A stretch of 58,772 nt of DNA, from positions 1-58,772 of the forward strand of contig NZ_MLHL01000061.1 in the NCBI RefSeq assembly GCF_002000545.1, read 5' to 3'. Of the stretch, positions 44,792 through 53,897 are shown in pieces. The notes beneath the pieces were generated by a model. The model was not told the origin of the DNA. It saw only the letters and a list, made by a program, of their open reading frames with translations, and did not search any database. The DNA comes from Rodentibacter trehalosifermentans. Its GTDB lineage: Bacteria > Pseudomonadota > Gammaproteobacteria > Enterobacterales > Pasteurellaceae. The first letter of the stretch is position 1. The number at the start of each line of letters is the position of its first letter. The translations under genes and the position numbers were made by a program.

Positions 44792-46126
44792 ATGGGATGG
44801 ACGAAGCCGATTCAGCGGGCCAGTTTCCGAGGTGTGCGTTTTGAAGTGCTTTCTGTGGATGATGATTTTTACCGTTCCACCATTGAGCACGCCTACCCAT
44901 TTGTTAATGGGGCGGATGTAGAAGATTTGGGGTTAAACCCATTGACCGTGCGAATGCAAGCGATCTTTTATGGTGATGGCTATTACACAGATTTTAAACG
45001 TTTTTTAAGTGTACTTGAAAAACAAGGAGCGGCCACGCTAGTACACCCGATTCGAGGTCGTTTGCAAAATATGATTTGCACCGGGGCAAATTTCCGCCAT
45101 GAAGCCGATATGATTGACTATGTAGCATTAGATTTGACCTTTATCGAATCCACACCGGCTAAACCTATTTTTATCTTTAATCATTCCCTGCTGGCGAAAA
45201 TTGATACCTTGCTCTCGGAATTAGAGGACTTTACCGATGATGTAATGACACTCTACGGCGAATTTTTAGAGATTGTCGCTTTTGGAGCTAATGTGAAATC
45301 TCGGTTGCAAGGTGTTTATGGGGCAATATTCGGTTGTTTTGAGCAGATTCGTCATTTATTTGATTTTGATAAAACCCGTTATGCGGTATCACCGGTCGTC
45401 ACAAAAGAAAACTTTAAGGCTAAAGCAACTCGTTCAGTGCGTGATTTAGTACTGATGATTGATAGTGGATTGCATCAAATTGCGACACGACAAGAGTTAA
45501 CGACAAAAGCGAAATTTGATGAGGTAATTCGCACCATTCGCCAGATTAAAACCATTCCTGTTGATTTAGTCAGCGGTAAAAATATTAAATCGGCGAAAGA
45601 ACAAGCTACATTGAAGTCTTTAACCACATCATTTTCAAAGGCCGATACGGAATCGGTACATTTAGTGATGCAATTAGCTGTAAGTTCAGTTTTGTTGCGC
45701 ATTGCCACAGAACTCATGGAAGACGATGAATTATTGCCACAAGATATTGATTACATCACCACGAAAGTGCGGTCACAAATTGTAGAGAATTTGCAATTAC
45801 TGCGTGCGCAAACAGATAAAGAGCATAAAGGTGAACGTATTGTGGTACTCACTACACCCAATACCGGGTTTTATACGGCTGCAAATAAGACCGCAGAGCA
45901 ATTACGCAATAAAGTCCATCAATTCACCGAGCTTGCTATTGCGGCGATTAATCGCAAACCGCCTTTAATGGTGAGAGAAGCGCCAATAAACGGCACAATA
46001 CAACAGATTGCCCACGAGTTTTATGGCGATTATAAACGTGCTGATGAATTATTGCGGTTAAACCCGCAAATCCGTTATCCAAATTTGATTGAGCGTGGGG
46101 AGTGGCTGAATAGTTATGTCAAATAA
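44792..46126 (+). CDS. DNA circulation/tail protein N (Mu gp43-like)
   Basis: 444 residues with the DNA_circ_N domain at the N-terminus (WTKPIQRASFRGVRFEV, HPIRGRLQNMICTGANFRHE) and a LysM-like C-terminus (GTIQQIAHEFYGDYKRADELLRLNP). ATG 44792 with GGGGG upstream is preferred over TTG 44780. Overlaps P by 11 bp. Confidence 0.9.
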   Translation: MGWTKPIQRASFRGVRFEVLSVDDDFYRSTIEHAYPFVNGADVEDLGLNPLTVRMQAIFYGDGYYTDFKRFLSVLEKQGAATLVHPIRGRLQNMICTGANFRHEADMIDYVALDLTFIESTPAKPIFIFNHSLLAKIDTLLSELEDFTDDVMTLYGEFLEIVAFGANVKSRLQGVYGAIFGCFEQIRHLFDFDKTRYAVSPVVTKENFKAKATRSVRDLVLMIDSGLHQIATRQELTTKAKFDEVIRTIRQIKTIPVDLVSGKNIKSAKEQATLKSLTTSFSKADTESVHLVMQLAVSSVLLRIATELMEDDELLPQDIDYITTKVRSQIVENLQLLRAQTDKEHKGERIVVLTTPNTGFYTAANKTAEQLRNKVHQFTELAIAAINRKPPLMVREAPINGTIQQIAHEFYGDYKRADELLRLNPQIRYPNLIERGEWLNSYVK

Positions 46127-47261
46127 TTACCCTTATCACAATGATGTAGTGGTTGAAATAGACGGCAAAGCCCATAACAGCTGGAAAAGCTATGATATTG
46201 ATAGTGACTTTTTGATTCCTGCCGATGCCTTTAGTTTTGATTTAGGCGTGCCGTCAAATAGCACGGTGCTACCGGATTTTTCAGGGAGCGAAGTGAAAGT
46301 AAAAATTAATGGTGAATTGGTGATGACCGGCATTGTCGATACAACACAACACGCTATTAGTAAGACGTCTCGTAGCTATCGTTTAAATGGTCGTGATCGG
46401 GCGAGCATTTTGGTTGATTGTTCGGCTCCTATCACTAATGTGAAAGGCATGACGGTATTAGATGCCGTGAAGAAAATTGTTGAGCCGCTTGGCATTAAAC
46501 AGGTACAACTCAAAGCAGAAAACAACCCTACCTTGGATAAAGTGGATATTGAAGTGGGCGAAACGGCTTGGAATGCGGCAATGCGTTGTGCCAATTCTGC
46601 CGGGTTGCATATTTGGTTTGAGCCAAATGGCGTGTTAATTGTGGGCGGAGCCGATTATAGCAAGCCACCGGTAGCGACATTGTGTTGCATGAAAGACGGT
46701 AAGCGTAATAATTTTGAACAAGCCAATTTAACCTTTGATGTTTCCAATCGTTTCAGCGAGGTGACATTTTTAGCGCAGAGCCACGGCAAGCAAGGCACGG
46801 ATAACAAAAATGACTTGAAATGGATCTATCAAGATGCGGAAATGACGACTTATAAGCCGAAAACCGTGGTGGTGTCTGATGTTGATAATTTAGAAGCCTT
46901 AAAAAAATGGGCGAAAAAGTATATTTCAGACAGTCAGTTAGAGGGATTTACCCTCACTATTGTTGTCCCCGATCATAAAATGCAAGATGGGACATTGTGG
47001 CAACCGGGACAACGAGTACATATCATCTGTGAAGAATATGACATTGATGCCATCTTTTTCTTGATGGGGCGGCGTTTTAGCTTAAGTCGCCATAATGGCA
47101 CACAAACCGAGCTACGGTTTAAGCAAGATGGTATATGGACACCGGATGCTTATGAGGCAAAAGCGGAAAAAGCCCGTAAACGTAAAGGCAAAAAAGGCAA
47201 GAAGAAAAAATCAGAGGGCGATTTGATTGCAACTGATGGAAAAGGAGGCTGGGCAAAATGA
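46116..47261 (+). CDS. Baseplate hub protein P (Mu gp44-like)
   Basis: 381 residues. VVEIDGKAHNSWKSYDIDSDFLIPADAFSFDLG and AWNAAMRCANSAGLHIWFEPNG match Mu P, a gp27-like hub. The C-terminus is a Lys/Arg-rich tail (KARKRKGKKGKKKKSEGD) not expected from Mu. Overlaps V by 4 bp. Confidence 0.9.
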   Translation: MSNNYPYHNDVVVEIDGKAHNSWKSYDIDSDFLIPADAFSFDLGVPSNSTVLPDFSGSEVKVKINGELVMTGIVDTTQHAISKTSRSYRLNGRDRASILVDCSAPITNVKGMTVLDAVKKIVEPLGIKQVQLKAENNPTLDKVDIEVGETAWNAAMRCANSAGLHIWFEPNGVLIVGGADYSKPPVATLCCMKDGKRNNFEQANLTFDVSNRFSEVTFLAQSHGKQGTDNKNDLKWIYQDAEMTTYKPKTVVVSDVDNLEALKKWAKKYISDSQLEGFTLTIVVPDHKMQDGTLWQPGQRVHIICEEYDIDAIFFLMGRRFSLSRHNGTQTELRFKQDGIWTPDAYEAKAEKARKRKGKKGKKKKSEGDLIATDGKGGWAK

Positions 47262-47893
47262 GACGATTAACCCAAGCTATTCAGCAAAGAACACAGAATG
47301 CCATCAGTGATATTCGCCAAGCCTTTCGTGGTGTGTTGAATTTAGTTAAAAGTGCGGACAATATTCAGAAAGTGCAAGTATCCGGTCTTGCGGATGAAAC
47401 ATTGCAAGATGTGGAGCTGATGCAACATTTTGGTTTTACGTCCGTACCGCCGGCTAACACGCAAGCGGTGATTTTACCCATGGGCGGCCAAACCAGCCAT
47501 GGCATTGTGATTGCCACTGAAAATGGAGCTTTCCGGGTAAAAAGTCTGCAAGGTGGCGAGGTGGCAGTGTATGATGAAAGTGGCTCAAGCATTATCCTGA
47601 AAAAAGGACGACTCATTGAAATTGATTGTGATGTGTTAAAAATTAAAGCGACAAGTAAGGTAGATATTTCAAGTCCGCTTGTGGAAACGGATCAGGTATT
47701 TACTGCACAGGGACAAATCAATGGCAATGGAGGGATGGCCGTGCAAGGTGGCAGTGGTGCTAGTTTCACCGGCAATGTTGAACAAAAGGATGGTAATTTT
47801 ACCACGAGCGGTGATGTAAAAGCCGGTTCGGTATCCTTAAAAGATCATAAACATCCCGGTGATAGCGGCGGTATGACCGATAAACCTCAATAA
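47258..47893 (+). CDS. Baseplate spike protein V (Mu gp45-like)
   Basis: 211 residues: an N-terminal OB domain (VQVSGLADETLQDVELMQHFGFTSVPP, GGQTSHGIVIATENGAF), then a beta-helix spike with GGSGASFTGNVEQKDGNFTTSGDVKAGSVSL and tip residues DHKHPGDSGG. The H-x-H near the tip is typical of iron-binding spike tips. Confidence 0.92.
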   Translation: MRRLTQAIQQRTQNAISDIRQAFRGVLNLVKSADNIQKVQVSGLADETLQDVELMQHFGFTSVPPANTQAVILPMGGQTSHGIVIATENGAFRVKSLQGGEVAVYDESGSSIILKKGRLIEIDCDVLKIKATSKVDISSPLVETDQVFTAQGQINGNGGMAVQGGSGASFTGNVEQKDGNFTTSGDVKAGSVSLKDHKHPGDSGGMTDKPQ

Positions 47894-47908
47894 CACCTTA
47901 AAAAGGCG

Positions 47909-47956
47909 GTGTGGAACTCCCTCACCACCTTTTTTGTATTCCCATCTTTTAATCTG
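47909..47956 (+). promoter_or_regulatory. Putative late promoter 3 (baseplate/fibre operon)
   Basis: Third copy of GTGTGGAACTCCCTC (47909-47923), with TTTTAAT 38-44 bp from its start as -10. The box also sits in a hairpin (AAGGCGGTG / CACCACCTT then T6) that could terminate incoming transcription. In Mu the corresponding promoter is upstream of P; here it lies between V and W. Confidence 0.6.
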
Positions 47957-47961
47957 TCGTC

Positions 47962-48312
47962 ATGGACAGAGAGATCAGCCCGCTTACTGGGGACTATACC
48001 AATAAACAAATCAGTACGCTACAAAACGCAGCGTATATCAGGTTGACTACGCCTTTAGGCTCTTGGTGGGCAGATGGGCGTGTAGGCTCTCTGCTCCACC
48101 TTATTCCAAGAGAAAAAGATTTATCCCGTGTGGGGTTGATTGCCCAACAATATGCCGAAGAAGCTTTGCAGCCTTTGATTGATGACGGGCGTGCAGAAGA
48201 AATTATTGTTAACCATACTCAACCTCATGACGGGAAAGTGATTCTTGATATTTCCATTCGTGATAACCGGGGCGATACCTATCATTTTAAACACCCCGTA
48301 AGCGTGATTTAA
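47962..48312 (+). CDS. Baseplate protein W (Mu gp46-like)
   Basis: 116 residues, gp25-like lysozyme-fold wedge protein: MDREISPLTGDYTNKQISTLQNAAYIRLTTPLGSWW and RDNRGDTYHFKHPV. Starts 38 bp after the activator box. Confidence 0.9.
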   Translation: MDREISPLTGDYTNKQISTLQNAAYIRLTTPLGSWWADGRVGSLLHLIPREKDLSRVGLIAQQYAEEALQPLIDDGRAEEIIVNHTQPHDGKVILDISIRDNRGDTYHFKHPVSVI

Positions 48313-48324
48313 ATGGGGTTTAAA
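48308..48324. repeat. TTTAAA pair before gp47
   Basis: TTTAAA at 48308 and 48319 (11-bp step), 2 bp before ATG 48327, with GGGG between as SD. Confidence 0.7.
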
Positions 48325-48326
48325 CA

Positions 48327-49391
48327 ATGTTTATCGTACCGAGTTTAGATGATATTCGTCAGGCCATTTTGCGTGATGTGAAATCACTTGAGCCACAAGC
48401 TGATGTGAGTGAGGACAGTGATTATTATGTTCGTGCAAGTAGTCTTGCTGCTGTGGCAGAAAACATTTATGCCCATCAAAAATGGATCATCAAACAATTT
48501 TTTCCCGATACCGCTGATACTGAATTTCTTGAAAAACACGCAGGCTTGCGTGGGATTCGGCGTAGAAACGCCACCTATGCAAGCGGGCGTGGTGCAACTA
48601 TCATCGGTCAACCTGATGCCGTCATTAAAGCCGGGTTACAAATCAAAACAGAAGATAACCGTTTTTATGAAACCACAGAAAGTGCGGTCATTTCCCAAGA
48701 AGGTTTTATTGTTGTACCGGTGCGTAGCCTTGCCACAGGCGCTAATCAAAATATTAACCACGCAACGCCGGCCAGCTTTATGGCAGCACCCGTCGGGGTA
48801 CAAACCGATTTGACCTTAAATGAGGTGATTGGGGCAACAGACGCAGAATCCGATGCCTCTTTGCTCGACCGTTTACTTGAGATTATTCGTCGTCCACCTG
48901 CGGGTGGCAATCGCTATGATTATCGCACATGGGCGTTATCAGTAGATGGCGTGGATGCCGCTTATGTCTATCCCTTACGCCGAGGCTTAGGCACGGTAGA
49001 TATTGCGATCACCTCTAACAATAACATCCCTAGTGATGAAACGGTACAGCGTTGCCAAGAATATATTGATGATGTGCGCCCGGTGACGACAAAAGAAAGC
49101 AAAGTGGTGAAACCGGATGTCACGAAAGTCAATTTTACGATTCAGGTGAAAACAACGGGAGTGACATTAGAGGAAATCAAAACGGCTGTTTCGACCGCCC
49201 TTGCTGATTATTTTAATACGCTTATCCCCGGTGATGATTTGATTGTGTCGCAATGTGAAGCCGTGGTGAATAATCTTATTGGTGTAGTTGACCGTAAATT
49301 TACAACTCCGACAACAAACCGTAAGGCAGATGTCGTCAATAAAATTGAGTGGTTTAGGCTCGGAACAATCACTGTGACGGAGATGGAATAA
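48327..49391 (+). CDS. Baseplate protein J (Mu gp47-like)
   Basis: 354 residues with the Baseplate_J core: HAGLRGIRRRNATYASGRGATI, GATDAESDASLLDRLLEIIRRPPAGGNRYDYRTWAL. Forms the wedge with W and gp48. Overlaps gp48 (TAATG). Confidence 0.93.
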   Translation: MFIVPSLDDIRQAILRDVKSLEPQADVSEDSDYYVRASSLAAVAENIYAHQKWIIKQFFPDTADTEFLEKHAGLRGIRRRNATYASGRGATIIGQPDAVIKAGLQIKTEDNRFYETTESAVISQEGFIVVPVRSLATGANQNINHATPASFMAAPVGVQTDLTLNEVIGATDAESDASLLDRLLEIIRRPPAGGNRYDYRTWALSVDGVDAAYVYPLRRGLGTVDIAITSNNNIPSDETVQRCQEYIDDVRPVTTKESKVVKPDVTKVNFTIQVKTTGVTLEEIKTAVSTALADYFNTLIPGDDLIVSQCEAVVNNLIGVVDRKFTTPTTNRKADVVNKIEWFRLGTITVTEME

Positions 49392-49981
49392 TGCAAGTTG
49401 AGCATAAAAAAGTGCTTTCGCAGCTCTATCCCCCAGTGTCCTATAACGTTAATGGTGAACGCTTTTTAGCGCAATGTGAAGTGGACGGCAACGCATTTGA
49501 CCGCTTGCAACAAAGTGCTATTGAAATGCTAGGTGTTATTGAGCCTGCTACCTCAAATTCAATGCTCGCCGATTGGGAAAGGCTATGCGGGATTAAAACC
49601 GATTTTTCTAAAAACTATCAAGAGCGGGTTAAGCTGGTCATCGTCCAACTTAACGCCGTGGGTGGTTTGTCTATTCCTTATTTTAAGCATATTGCAGAAA
49701 GCATTGGCTATCAAATTGAAATTAAAGAATTTTCCCCGTTACAAAATGATTTACCTAATCCCGGTGATATTGTTCAGTTTCGTAATGAACCTAACGAAAA
49801 CCTGATTTTTATGTGGCGGGTGGAGGTGTTAAACGGTGATGACAATATTGTGTATTTCCGTGCCGGTCAGTCATTTGCCGGTAATCATTTGGTTGAGTTT
49901 GGTGACCCTATCATTGAAGAATTTTTCAAAGATTTAAAACCGGCTCACACTTATTGCTACTTTGCTTATAGAGATAACTAA
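49391..49981 (+). CDS. Baseplate protein gp48 (DUF2313, YmfQ-like)
   Basis: 196 residues. LSQLYPPVSYNVNGERFLAQCEVDG, LADWERLCGI and PAHTYCYFAY fit the Mu gp48/DUF2313 family, which bridges baseplate and fibre. Confidence 0.9.
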   Translation: MQVEHKKVLSQLYPPVSYNVNGERFLAQCEVDGNAFDRLQQSAIEMLGVIEPATSNSMLADWERLCGIKTDFSKNYQERVKLVIVQLNAVGGLSIPYFKHIAESIGYQIEIKEFSPLQNDLPNPGDIVQFRNEPNENLIFMWRVEVLNGDDNIVYFRAGQSFAGNHLVEFGDPIIEEFFKDLKPAHTYCYFAYRDN

Positions 49982-49982
49982 G

Positions 49983-51203
49983 ATGAAGACTTTATTACCT
50001 GAAATTAATTCTGCCGACAAGCGTTTCCATAACGGTAATCCGGCAACGGGTGAACAAGGCACTCGTGTGACCGATACTTGGCTTAATGATGTACAAGATC
50101 GTATTCGTGATATACAAGAAGAAGCGCATTATGTGTTGCAACAGGCAGGATTTACCCCTAAAGCGGAAACGAAAACACAACTCTATCAAGCGATTGTGAA
50201 AATCATTGAGGATAATCGACAATCAGCTACAACCAAAAAATCAGGTATCGTACAGCTTAACTCCGCTACAAACAGCACGTCAGAAACCGAGGCGGCAACG
50301 CCAAAAGCCGTGAAAACTGCTTATGACAAGGGTGTTGATGCACTCAATAAAGCCAACGAAGTAGATAGCGCCACTCTCAAAAAAACAGGCAATCAAACCT
50401 TAAATGGTTATTTAAAAACCACCTATTCATCAAGTAGAGGTTGGGCTGGATATCAATTTGATGCCGCTCATGGTGTATGGCAACTTGAAGTTAATCCTGC
50501 TGCCGATACTGCGGGCAATCGCCGATTTAATATGAAATGGATGCCCAATAGCGGCACATCTGTTTATCTATCATTCCCTCATATTGGTGATAAAGGGGAT
50601 ATAGTCGCATATCAAAGTTGGGTAAATAACCTATTAAATGAGTTTAAAAAAGGCAATGATTACATCAAACGCATTGGAAACAACCACAACATCCAGTTAC
50701 GCTGGAATGGCAATGGAAACCTTGATTTAAAAATTGATAACACTGAATTAGGCCAACTCCATTACACCAATCAACGATATGTAAGTGTGACAGCAAATGA
50801 TGGCGCATATGCAGGCTTACATATCCAACGGAAAGGCTCATCAGGTAACTATTGGGCAAGAGCCGAGGCGCTCCCTGATAGACGATGGAAATTTGTCACC
50901 GAAGGTGGTGCAAGTGTCTTTATGAAAAATAAATCCGGCACGGTGGCATTGGTTGAAGATTTTACTCAAAATTTATCAGCTAACGGATGGACTAAATTAC
51001 CTAACGGTTTATTAATTCAGTGGGCAAGTGGAAAAGGTAGCACTAAAAATAATTTCCCAATTGCGTTTAGACAAGTGTTTTCAGTGGCGGCATCACAAAC
51101 GTGTAATGGAGATGCTAATTACGATGTAGATATTTTTTACACCAACACCCAATTTTGGGGTCGCTATCAGACCGCTTACCGAGTGATTGCAATAGGCATT
51201 TAA
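49983..51203 (+). CDS. Tail fibre protein (Mu S-like)
   Basis: 406 residues. N-terminal baseplate-attachment part (NPATGEQGTRVTDTWLNDVQDRIRDIQEEA), a short fibre repeat (TKKSGIVQLNSATNSTSETEAATPKAVKTAYDKG) and a C-terminal receptor-binding region ending FYTNTQFWGRYQTAYRVIAIG. Only one fibre gene is present, with no inverted alternative. RBS uncertain; starts 1 bp after gp48. Confidence 0.9.
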   Translation: MKTLLPEINSADKRFHNGNPATGEQGTRVTDTWLNDVQDRIRDIQEEAHYVLQQAGFTPKAETKTQLYQAIVKIIEDNRQSATTKKSGIVQLNSATNSTSETEAATPKAVKTAYDKGVDALNKANEVDSATLKKTGNQTLNGYLKTTYSSSRGWAGYQFDAAHGVWQLEVNPAADTAGNRRFNMKWMPNSGTSVYLSFPHIGDKGDIVAYQSWVNNLLNEFKKGNDYIKRIGNNHNIQLRWNGNGNLDLKIDNTELGQLHYTNQRYVSVTANDGAYAGLHIQRKGSSGNYWARAEALPDRRWKFVTEGGASVFMKNKSGTVALVEDFTQNLSANGWTKLPNGLLIQWASGKGSTKNNFPIAFRQVFSVAASQTCNGDANYDVDIFYTNTQFWGRYQTAYRVIAIGI

Positions 51204-51213
51204 GGATTTAATT

Positions 51214-51831
51214 ATGATTTTTTATTCACCAAAAACAAAAGGGTTTTATGTATCTGAAATCCATGGCGATGATATACCCAGCGATAAGATTGAGATTCCG
51301 GCTGGTGAATATCAGGCTTTATTAGATGGTCAAGAACAAGGTTGGCAAATTACTGAAAATGAGAAAGGAAAACCAATATTGGCTGTGCCTGCGCCGAGTA
51401 AATATCACAACCTAAAAAACGGAAAGTGGGAAATCACACCGGAAAAACTAACCGTACTTTTGAACGAACAACGAGCTTTGATGTGGGAAAAAATCAAGCA
51501 GAAACGCTATGACAACCTAAGAGGTGGCGTGTATGTAAAATCTATCGGCAAGTGGTTTCACAGCAACGACGAAAGCCGTCAGCAATACACCTTTTTACGC
51601 ACATTAGACGCACTACCGCCGAATTTGATGTGGAAAACCATGGATAACAGCTTTGTGGAAGTCACTAAAGCGATTTTAGATGAGCTGTCATTGCAAATGA
51701 TTTTAGACGAGCAGGTGGATTTTATGAATGCGGAACGGCATAAAGCCCTTATGGAACAAGCGGAAAATCCACTTGAGTATGATTTTAGTTCAGGTTGGGT
51801 GAAAACATTTGCGGAGGCAGGCAATGAATAA
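51214..51831 (+). CDS. Tail fibre assembly chaperone (Mu U-like, DUF4376)
   Basis: 205 residues. An N-terminal fibre-assembly part (MIFYSPKTKGFYVSEIHGDDIPSDKIEIPAGEY) and a C-terminal DUF4376-like part (QKRYDNLRGGVYVKSIGKWFHSNDESRQQY). Paired with the fibre gene immediately upstream. Confidence 0.87.
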   Translation: MIFYSPKTKGFYVSEIHGDDIPSDKIEIPAGEYQALLDGQEQGWQITENEKGKPILAVPAPSKYHNLKNGKWEITPEKLTVLLNEQRALMWEKIKQKRYDNLRGGVYVKSIGKWFHSNDESRQQYTFLRTLDALPPNLMWKTMDNSFVEVTKAILDELSLQMILDEQVDFMNAERHKALMEQAENPLEYDFSSGWVKTFAEAGNE

Positions 51832-52324
51832 GGTTTATTTGGCATTTTATAAACACAAACGTTCATGGCGTAAAGAGCCGTTTAAGGCGCTTGCCGATGC
51901 GGTCACCCGCTTTTTTACAAAGGGCATTTACAGCCACTGCGAAATCGCTGTGCAACGCACCGAATTTACTCACGGCCATCATTATGAGCATCAAACCGTG
52001 TGGGATTGCTACTCATCATCAGTCCAAGACGGCGGTGTCCGCCTAAAACAGATTGATGTGAGCGATAGCACCAAATGGGATTTAATCCCACTCAATAATG
52101 TCACCGAGGAGCAAATCAAAGCCTATTTTGACCGCACTTCGGGCGCAAAATATGACTGGTGGGGTGCAATTGGTATTGCGTTAGGCATCAAGCAAAAAAG
52201 GAGTAAATATTTTTGCTCGGAATGGTGTTTTAACGCACTCAAAAATAGCGAAGAGGGTTGGCGTTTTAGCCCGAATCAGTTGGCGGCGATGTATCAAGGA
52301 GGCAAGCATGCCGGAAAAACATGA
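51824..52324 (+). CDS. NlpC/P60-like (YiiX-type) cysteine hydrolase
   Basis: 166 residues. Catalytic His in KGIYSHCEIAVQ and catalytic Cys in SKYFCSEWCFNAL match the YiiX/NlpC-P60 permuted fold, which cleaves peptidoglycan peptides or thioesters and amides. Could help cell-wall entry or lysis, or alter the host. Downstream of fibre genes, not with the lysis cassette. ATG 51824 overlaps the previous gene. Confidence 0.72.
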   Translation: MNKVYLAFYKHKRSWRKEPFKALADAVTRFFTKGIYSHCEIAVQRTEFTHGHHYEHQTVWDCYSSSVQDGGVRLKQIDVSDSTKWDLIPLNNVTEEQIKAYFDRTSGAKYDWWGAIGIALGIKQKRSKYFCSEWCFNALKNSEEGWRFSPNQLAAMYQGGKHAGKT

Positions 52325-52643
52325 TATTGCCCTTTATCGGGGGGATGATACAGAGATAACCGTATCCATCACCGATGATGACGGGGCGGCATTGCCATTA
52401 GAGGGCTTGCGGGCAGATTTGCACGCTCTCGCTAATCGTGAGGTGGTGTTGCGGTTATCAACCGATGATGGCTCTATCAGCATCGAAAATAACGACATCA
52501 CCTTGCATTTTAATCACGATTTAACCGCACAGGCCAAGTGGAAATCGGCTAAGTACGATTTACAAATTACCGATGCACAAGGCAAGGTCAAAACCTTATT
52601 GGCAGGCACTATCACCCTGACAGCGGACATCACCAAAATCTAG
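52308..52643 (+). CDS. Hypothetical beta-rich protein (BppU-like)
   Basis: 111 residues: IALYRGDDTEITVSITDDDGAALPLEGLRADL and LTAQAKWKSAKYDLQITDAQGKVKTLLAGTITL resemble the N-terminal domain of phage baseplate upper proteins. Probably a virion component. Overlaps the hydrolase by 17 bp. Confidence 0.6.
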   Translation: MPEKHDIALYRGDDTEITVSITDDDGAALPLEGLRADLHALANREVVLRLSTDDGSISIENNDITLHFNHDLTAQAKWKSAKYDLQITDAQGKVKTLLAGTITLTADITKI

Positions 52644-52652
52644 GAGCACATT

Positions 52653-52826
52653 ATGCGTAAGATGTGCGTGCAGGTAAAACAATCCAACAATCAAAACATC
52701 ACTATCAAGCCAAAATCAACACCCAAAGTTGAGGTAAAAATCAACGCCACCGAAATCACAAAGTGTGATGAGGTAGATTTGACACCCTTACCAGACTTTG
52801 TTGAACATTGGTTACATCATGGGTAA
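52653..52826 (+). CDS. Hypothetical 57-residue protein
   Basis: RBS TAGGAGCAC before ATG 52653. Residues: CVQVKQSNNQNITIKPKSTP then KVEVKINATEITKCDEVDL. Strand-rich. Unknown. Confidence 0.5.
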   Translation: MRKMCVQVKQSNNQNITIKPKSTPKVEVKINATEITKCDEVDLTPLPDFVEHWLHHG

Positions 52827-52837
52827 AAGAGGTAAAA

Positions 52838-53245
52838 ATGTTAGAAAAAAATCCAATCTTTATTGCACTAAAAAAAATTGCTACCGATGTTTTTAGTGTT
52901 AAGCAAAAAATCGGAGCAACCACCGAACTTAGTACCATCAACAAAACTGTCGTTGGAGCTATCAACGAGATTGCAAGTCGACCGACTGCCACAAGTGGCA
53001 TCACCGAAGAACAGGCTCGAAACATTGCTAAAGCGGAAGTGTCTGCATTGGTTGATGGAGCGGATACCGCTTTGGACACCTTTGCGGAAGTAGGTGAACG
53101 GCTTAAATCCGGTGAGAGTGCGGCAACGGCATTACTGACCGAAGTGTCAGTAGTCAAAACAAGGCTCACCACATTGGAAACGGCCAATAGCGGCTTTGAA
53201 GAGCTACCAAAGGTGATTGAGCGTATCTTAAGTACGGGGGCTTAA
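52838..53245 (+). CDS. Hypothetical coiled-coil fibre-like protein
   Basis: 135 residues. The helical N-terminus NPIFIALKKIATDVFSVKQKIG recurs in the next gene (DALKKIALEVYRLK). A Phage-fibre-like segment (ITEEQARNIAKAEVSALVDGADTALDTFAEVGERL) is typical of tail proteins. ATG 52838 follows AGAGGTAAAA. Confidence 0.6.
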   Translation: MLEKNPIFIALKKIATDVFSVKQKIGATTELSTINKTVVGAINEIASRPTATSGITEEQARNIAKAEVSALVDGADTALDTFAEVGERLKSGESAATALLTEVSVVKTRLTTLETANSGFEELPKVIERILSTGA

Positions 53246-53246
53246 T

Positions 53247-53792
53247 GTGTATCAATCTATTTTAGATGCGCTAAAAAAAATTGCGTTAGAGGTCTACCGC
53301 CTCAAAGCGCAACAATCTAATGGCACAACCGGGGCAACGGCTACGCCACGACATAGGCCTTGTGCCTTTGCAGTGGATAGACAAGCCTCTACCTGTGTTA
53401 TCCATTTTGATAATGGATGCACCTTACCCATACCGCCCACTTACTCCCGAATCTATCCCTACTCACCTCACAAAGGCGAGCCTTATGGGGCAGCGGCGGG
53501 TTCACCGAGTGAGTATGACCCGATTTTAACTATTTTATGGTTAAGCCGAGGGTTAATCACACTTTCGGATTTATCCGGGCTAAATGGGATATCTCGTTTT
53601 GTGGGAGTAGATTGGGTTGTACAAAACCCGGTTCAAGACCCGGCTCAATTTAACTGGTCTAGAGCAATGTTCAGCAATACCGACACCAGTGGCCCGTCGA
53701 AGCGGGGACAACCGTTTTTCTTACGGACATTGTATGCGTTGGGGATTGTCAATGAGCAGACCGCACTGGATTTAGGGGCGGTTAAGATTTAA
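53247..53792 (+). CDS. Hypothetical protein, last structural-side gene
   Basis: 181 residues, GTG start. N-terminal helix as in its neighbour, then a unique domain with VDRQASTCVIHFDNGCTLPIP and LWLSRGLITLSDLSGLNG. No family recognised. Possibly a host-interaction or receptor protein, judging by position. Confidence 0.55.
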   Translation: MYQSILDALKKIALEVYRLKAQQSNGTTGATATPRHRPCAFAVDRQASTCVIHFDNGCTLPIPPTYSRIYPYSPHKGEPYGAAAGSPSEYDPILTILWLSRGLITLSDLSGLNGISRFVGVDWVVQNPVQDPAQFNWSRAMFSNTDTSGPSKRGQPFFLRTLYALGIVNEQTALDLGAVKI

Positions 53793-53809
53793 AAAAGTGA
53801 AGACGGCGA

Positions 53810-53897
53810 CACGGTAGGTGCGGTAACACCTGCCGTGCCAGCTACGCAAAGCTGCCTTGCATATAGCCATCTGCCGCCTGCCTCGCGAGGCGTGCGG
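53810..53897 (+). promoter_or_regulatory. Two strong GC-rich hairpins in the com leader
   Basis: Hairpin 1: CACGGTAGGTG / CACCTGCCGTG (53810-53837, loop CGGTAA). Hairpin 2: CCGC..GCCTCGCGAGGC..GCGG (53874-53897). No T runs. GC content is clearly above the rest of the prophage. They may structure the com transcript or be foreign DNA. Confidence 0.55.

Noticed and set aside
49983..51831. Invertible tail-fibre (G) segment
   Set aside because: Only one fibre and one chaperone gene, no second set in reverse and no gin-type recombinase. No obvious inverted recombination sites.
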